Shown here: positions 61,401 through 64,000 of the stretch, one piece after another
Position numbering within the stretch: the first letter of the stretch is position 1
Layout: the number at the start of each line of letters is the position of its first letter
Assembly (NCBI GenBank): GCA_907165135.1
Contig: OU015567.1
Span: 13,769,001-13,833,000, forward strand
Direction: 5' to 3'
DNA length: 64,000 nucleotides
Source: Oikopleura dioica
Taxonomy: Eukaryota; Chordata; Appendicularia; Copelata; Oikopleuridae
The notes under the pieces: generated by a model
Seen by the model: only the letters and a program-made list of their open reading frames with translations
What the model was told of the DNA's origin: nothing
Databases searched by the model: none
Made by a program: the position numbers and the translations under genes

Positions 61401-63045
61401 TGACCATCCAAATCATAAGGAGGTATTCGAAGAAAGTAATTCGGATGCAAAATTTTAGCAGAATAACGTAAGCAAAGAGGCCAAGAAAGGCGAGGTAGGA
61501 AACGACTTCAATGATGAAACAATAGAGCGGTGACGTGCAGAAGTTGGAAATCACCATCAATTTGCTTTCATAAAGTCTGTCAATTTAATTGGCAATTAGA
61601 CTTCCGCGATAAGTCTAGGTCGTATCATTTACGATTAATGAGATATTTATTGCTTTCAGACTTTGCCTTGGGTTGTCTTCTTCATTTGTGGACATTCCCA
61701 AGCTCTTGACTTGCTTGCCGCCCCAGAAGAAGCCCGACTTCATATAGGAAATCCTGTCAATGTACGGGTCTTTTGAGGGCTTCATGAAAAATGGCACTAA
61801 CAACGGGCAGACTGAACACATAGCAAGGCGAAAATTCGTGGTTGGTTCAAGTCCACCAGTCCAAATTTTGTCAAGCAAGTCTTGAACAGCGTCTGTTGAC
61901 ATGAAGTTACCTAGACGAGCTTGTTCTGCCAGCTGAAGAGCTGTCCTCTTTCCCCAGTGTCGATTCTCGATTCTGATCAAAAGAAGACACTGATCGTAGT
62001 CCATCTCGTAGCATGAAGTTATCAGCTCAACAGTGTACTCCTCAATTTTTTCCTGCTGCTCTTTGTACGAGCTCTGCAGTTCTGATAAAGTGATGTACTT
62101 TTCGGTGACCAAGCGGCAGTTGTGAATGAGAAATGCAATGCCAAGTTCAACCCCAAGAACTGTTCCTAGATTTTCTCCTGCATCTTCTTCAGAACACCTG
62201 GCGTCTTTTGAAACGCTCTCTTGCTCCTTCACGTGATCTCGGATTGTATCTACAAGCTCCCATCGGTTAAAAAGGCAGCTCCACATCGCCAGCTCGCGCA
62301 CGACAAATGCTCTGCCGCATTTTTCTTCAGGAGGATCTTCCTCTTCTCTTTCTTCGTTCTCTCCTTCTCGAAAGGCCTTTTCCTCAGCTTTCCAGTTTTC
62401 GGGAAGGATCCATTCCATGTCCATAATCGGCTTGTCAGGAGCTCTAACCCATTCTTGACGTCTGGTCTCAAAAAAGGAATTGTCCGAAAGAAGCTTTTCA
62501 TCGAAAATGTTTAACAATTCGACAAAAATAGAAAGATTTGGTGTATTTGGCGCAGCTTGCGGTGGAGCTAAAATGAATTATTGAAGAAGGTATTTCAGTT
62601 ATTTGAGCTAGTCAGCGGAATTAATATTCTAAATTACCTTCAACATCTTTTTTGACTTTCTTTTGGCGATTATTTTGTCTTATGGCATCATCTATTTTAT
62701 CATTGAGTAATTTCTCGAACAATGTTCTCTGGTAATTAAAAGTATAGAGCTCGAATAGTAACCTCGGTGTTACTTTTTTTGGATTCTCTAGTAGGTCCTC
62801 CATTTCGTATTCGAAAAAAACAAGGGGAGAGAGGAATGAGACCTTTTCTCGATCTGTGAGATTAAATGGGAAAGGTTGTCTGCAATCGTAAAATTTAGTT
62901 AACGCTTCGGAAAAGTCGTAAATTGCTTTTGCGTTGTTTGTGGCAGTATCTTCAAGAAAAGAGTGTTCTGATAGTAAGAAACAAGTTCTTATTCAAAATA
63001 AATTATCTTTTATGATAACCAGCGTAACCTCTATCCACCCGCCAT
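58417..63045 (-). CDS. trpm: TRPM-like cation channel, short N-terminus
   Basis: Minus strand. The N-terminal exons (63045 to about 61618) carry the TRPM homology region 3-type repeats (NPKKVTPRLLFELYTF, FMSTDAVQDLLDKIWTGG) and a charged linker (DPPEEKCGRAFVVRELAMWS). Then come S1 (IIEVVSYLAFLGLFAYVILL), S2, S3, S4-S5 (LLGPLAISIGRMMRDLMM) and the pore helix with filter-like ILNLYGDLF. The S6 block VYMMAANVMLINLLVALFAT plus the TRP helix (DKIWKLNRFDLVMDYW) lies 1.25 kb further on, followed by a coiled-coil tail (VMRQMNEKLERLRASVLKLQ). The usual first ~400 residues (SLOG/MHR1-2) are absent. Sequence between pore and S6 (about 59110-60360) also looks coding and may be extra exons or a nested gene. 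A GA-AG intron near 61570-61620 would restore frame into S1. A start at 63045 (MAEHSFLEDT) is plausible. Confidence 0.78.
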
Positions 63046-63272
63046 GTTTATAGCACGATATAAATCTCCATAATCCAGCACTACTTTCAAACCTTTCTCA
63101 GCTTAGCTATAACTCCAACTACACATCAAACCGCAAGAACTACAAAAAAAGAGACAATAGGGAAAATTAATTATATAACCCCCTTTATTGAACTAAAAGA
63201 ACAAGAAAGAACTAGCAGAACAGTAAAGAGGGAACAGAATTAAAAAGGTTTGAAAGGGAGGGGTGAGAGTGT

Positions 63273-64000
<728 letters not shown>

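Overview
This is a gene-dense animal nuclear window. About 20 protein-coding loci sit in 64 kb, most introns are 40-50 nt, UTRs are short, and many same-strand neighbours lie only tens to a few hundred bases apart. Gene content (ADAMTS with PLAC, Pygopus, Rotatin, ATF2, PHTF, TRPM, DYNC1LI) is metazoan. Minimal introns, tight co-oriented gene blocks and clear GA-AG introns together fit a larvacean tunicate such as Oikopleura. That species call is inference; no database was searched.

Layout. 1-1647: no supported gene. 1648-8006 (+): secreted ADAMTS metalloprotease, one of whose introns is mostly TTAGGG-type repeats. 8503-9792 (-): secreted coiled-coil protein with a partial fibrinogen-like domain. 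9986-10355 (-): small single-pass membrane protein. 11579-12575 (+): SLC66A1-like PQ-loop transporter. 12802-16748 (-): GMP synthetase, its coding sequence split at one point by a 1,628-bp element. That element has 372-bp inverted arms, a 9-bp target duplication and a captured secreted-protein ORF. 16826-17324 (-): small Cys-rich secreted protein. 17686-20265 (-): PHTF. 20926-23669: Russian-doll cluster of a palindromic element, a pogo-like transposon with a broken transposase, and two further MITEs.

23885-47834 is a long plus-strand run: HERPUD, PFDN6, an MRE11 homologue, two tandem zinc-finger paralogues, an unrecognised 491-aa protein, LENG8, Pygopus, dynein light intermediate chain, eIF2B-alpha and Rotatin. 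Several starts directly follow a splice-acceptor-like (T)nAG, and some gaps are under 130 nt, as expected for trans-spliced operons. The products serve ER protein degradation, folding, DNA repair, Wnt transcription, motor transport, translation initiation and centrioles, so any operon would be a housekeeping mixture and not a pathway.

47988-48105 is a 5S rRNA gene. It is followed by an ATF2-like bZIP gene (48650-51671), a C2H2 zinc-finger gene (52528-54488), a class A GPCR (-, 54676 to about 56560), ABHD14 (57094-58034), tRNA-Ile(AAU) (-), a TRPM-like channel (-, 58417 to about 63045) and the 3' part of an alpha-tubulin gene (-) that runs off the window.

Most notable observations: the MRE11 homologue appears to have lost nearly all its metal ligands; the gene-capturing element sits inside the GMP synthetase coding sequence; several introns require non-GT donors to keep conserved protein sequence; and the Pygopus PHD finger lacks its zinc-binding histidine.
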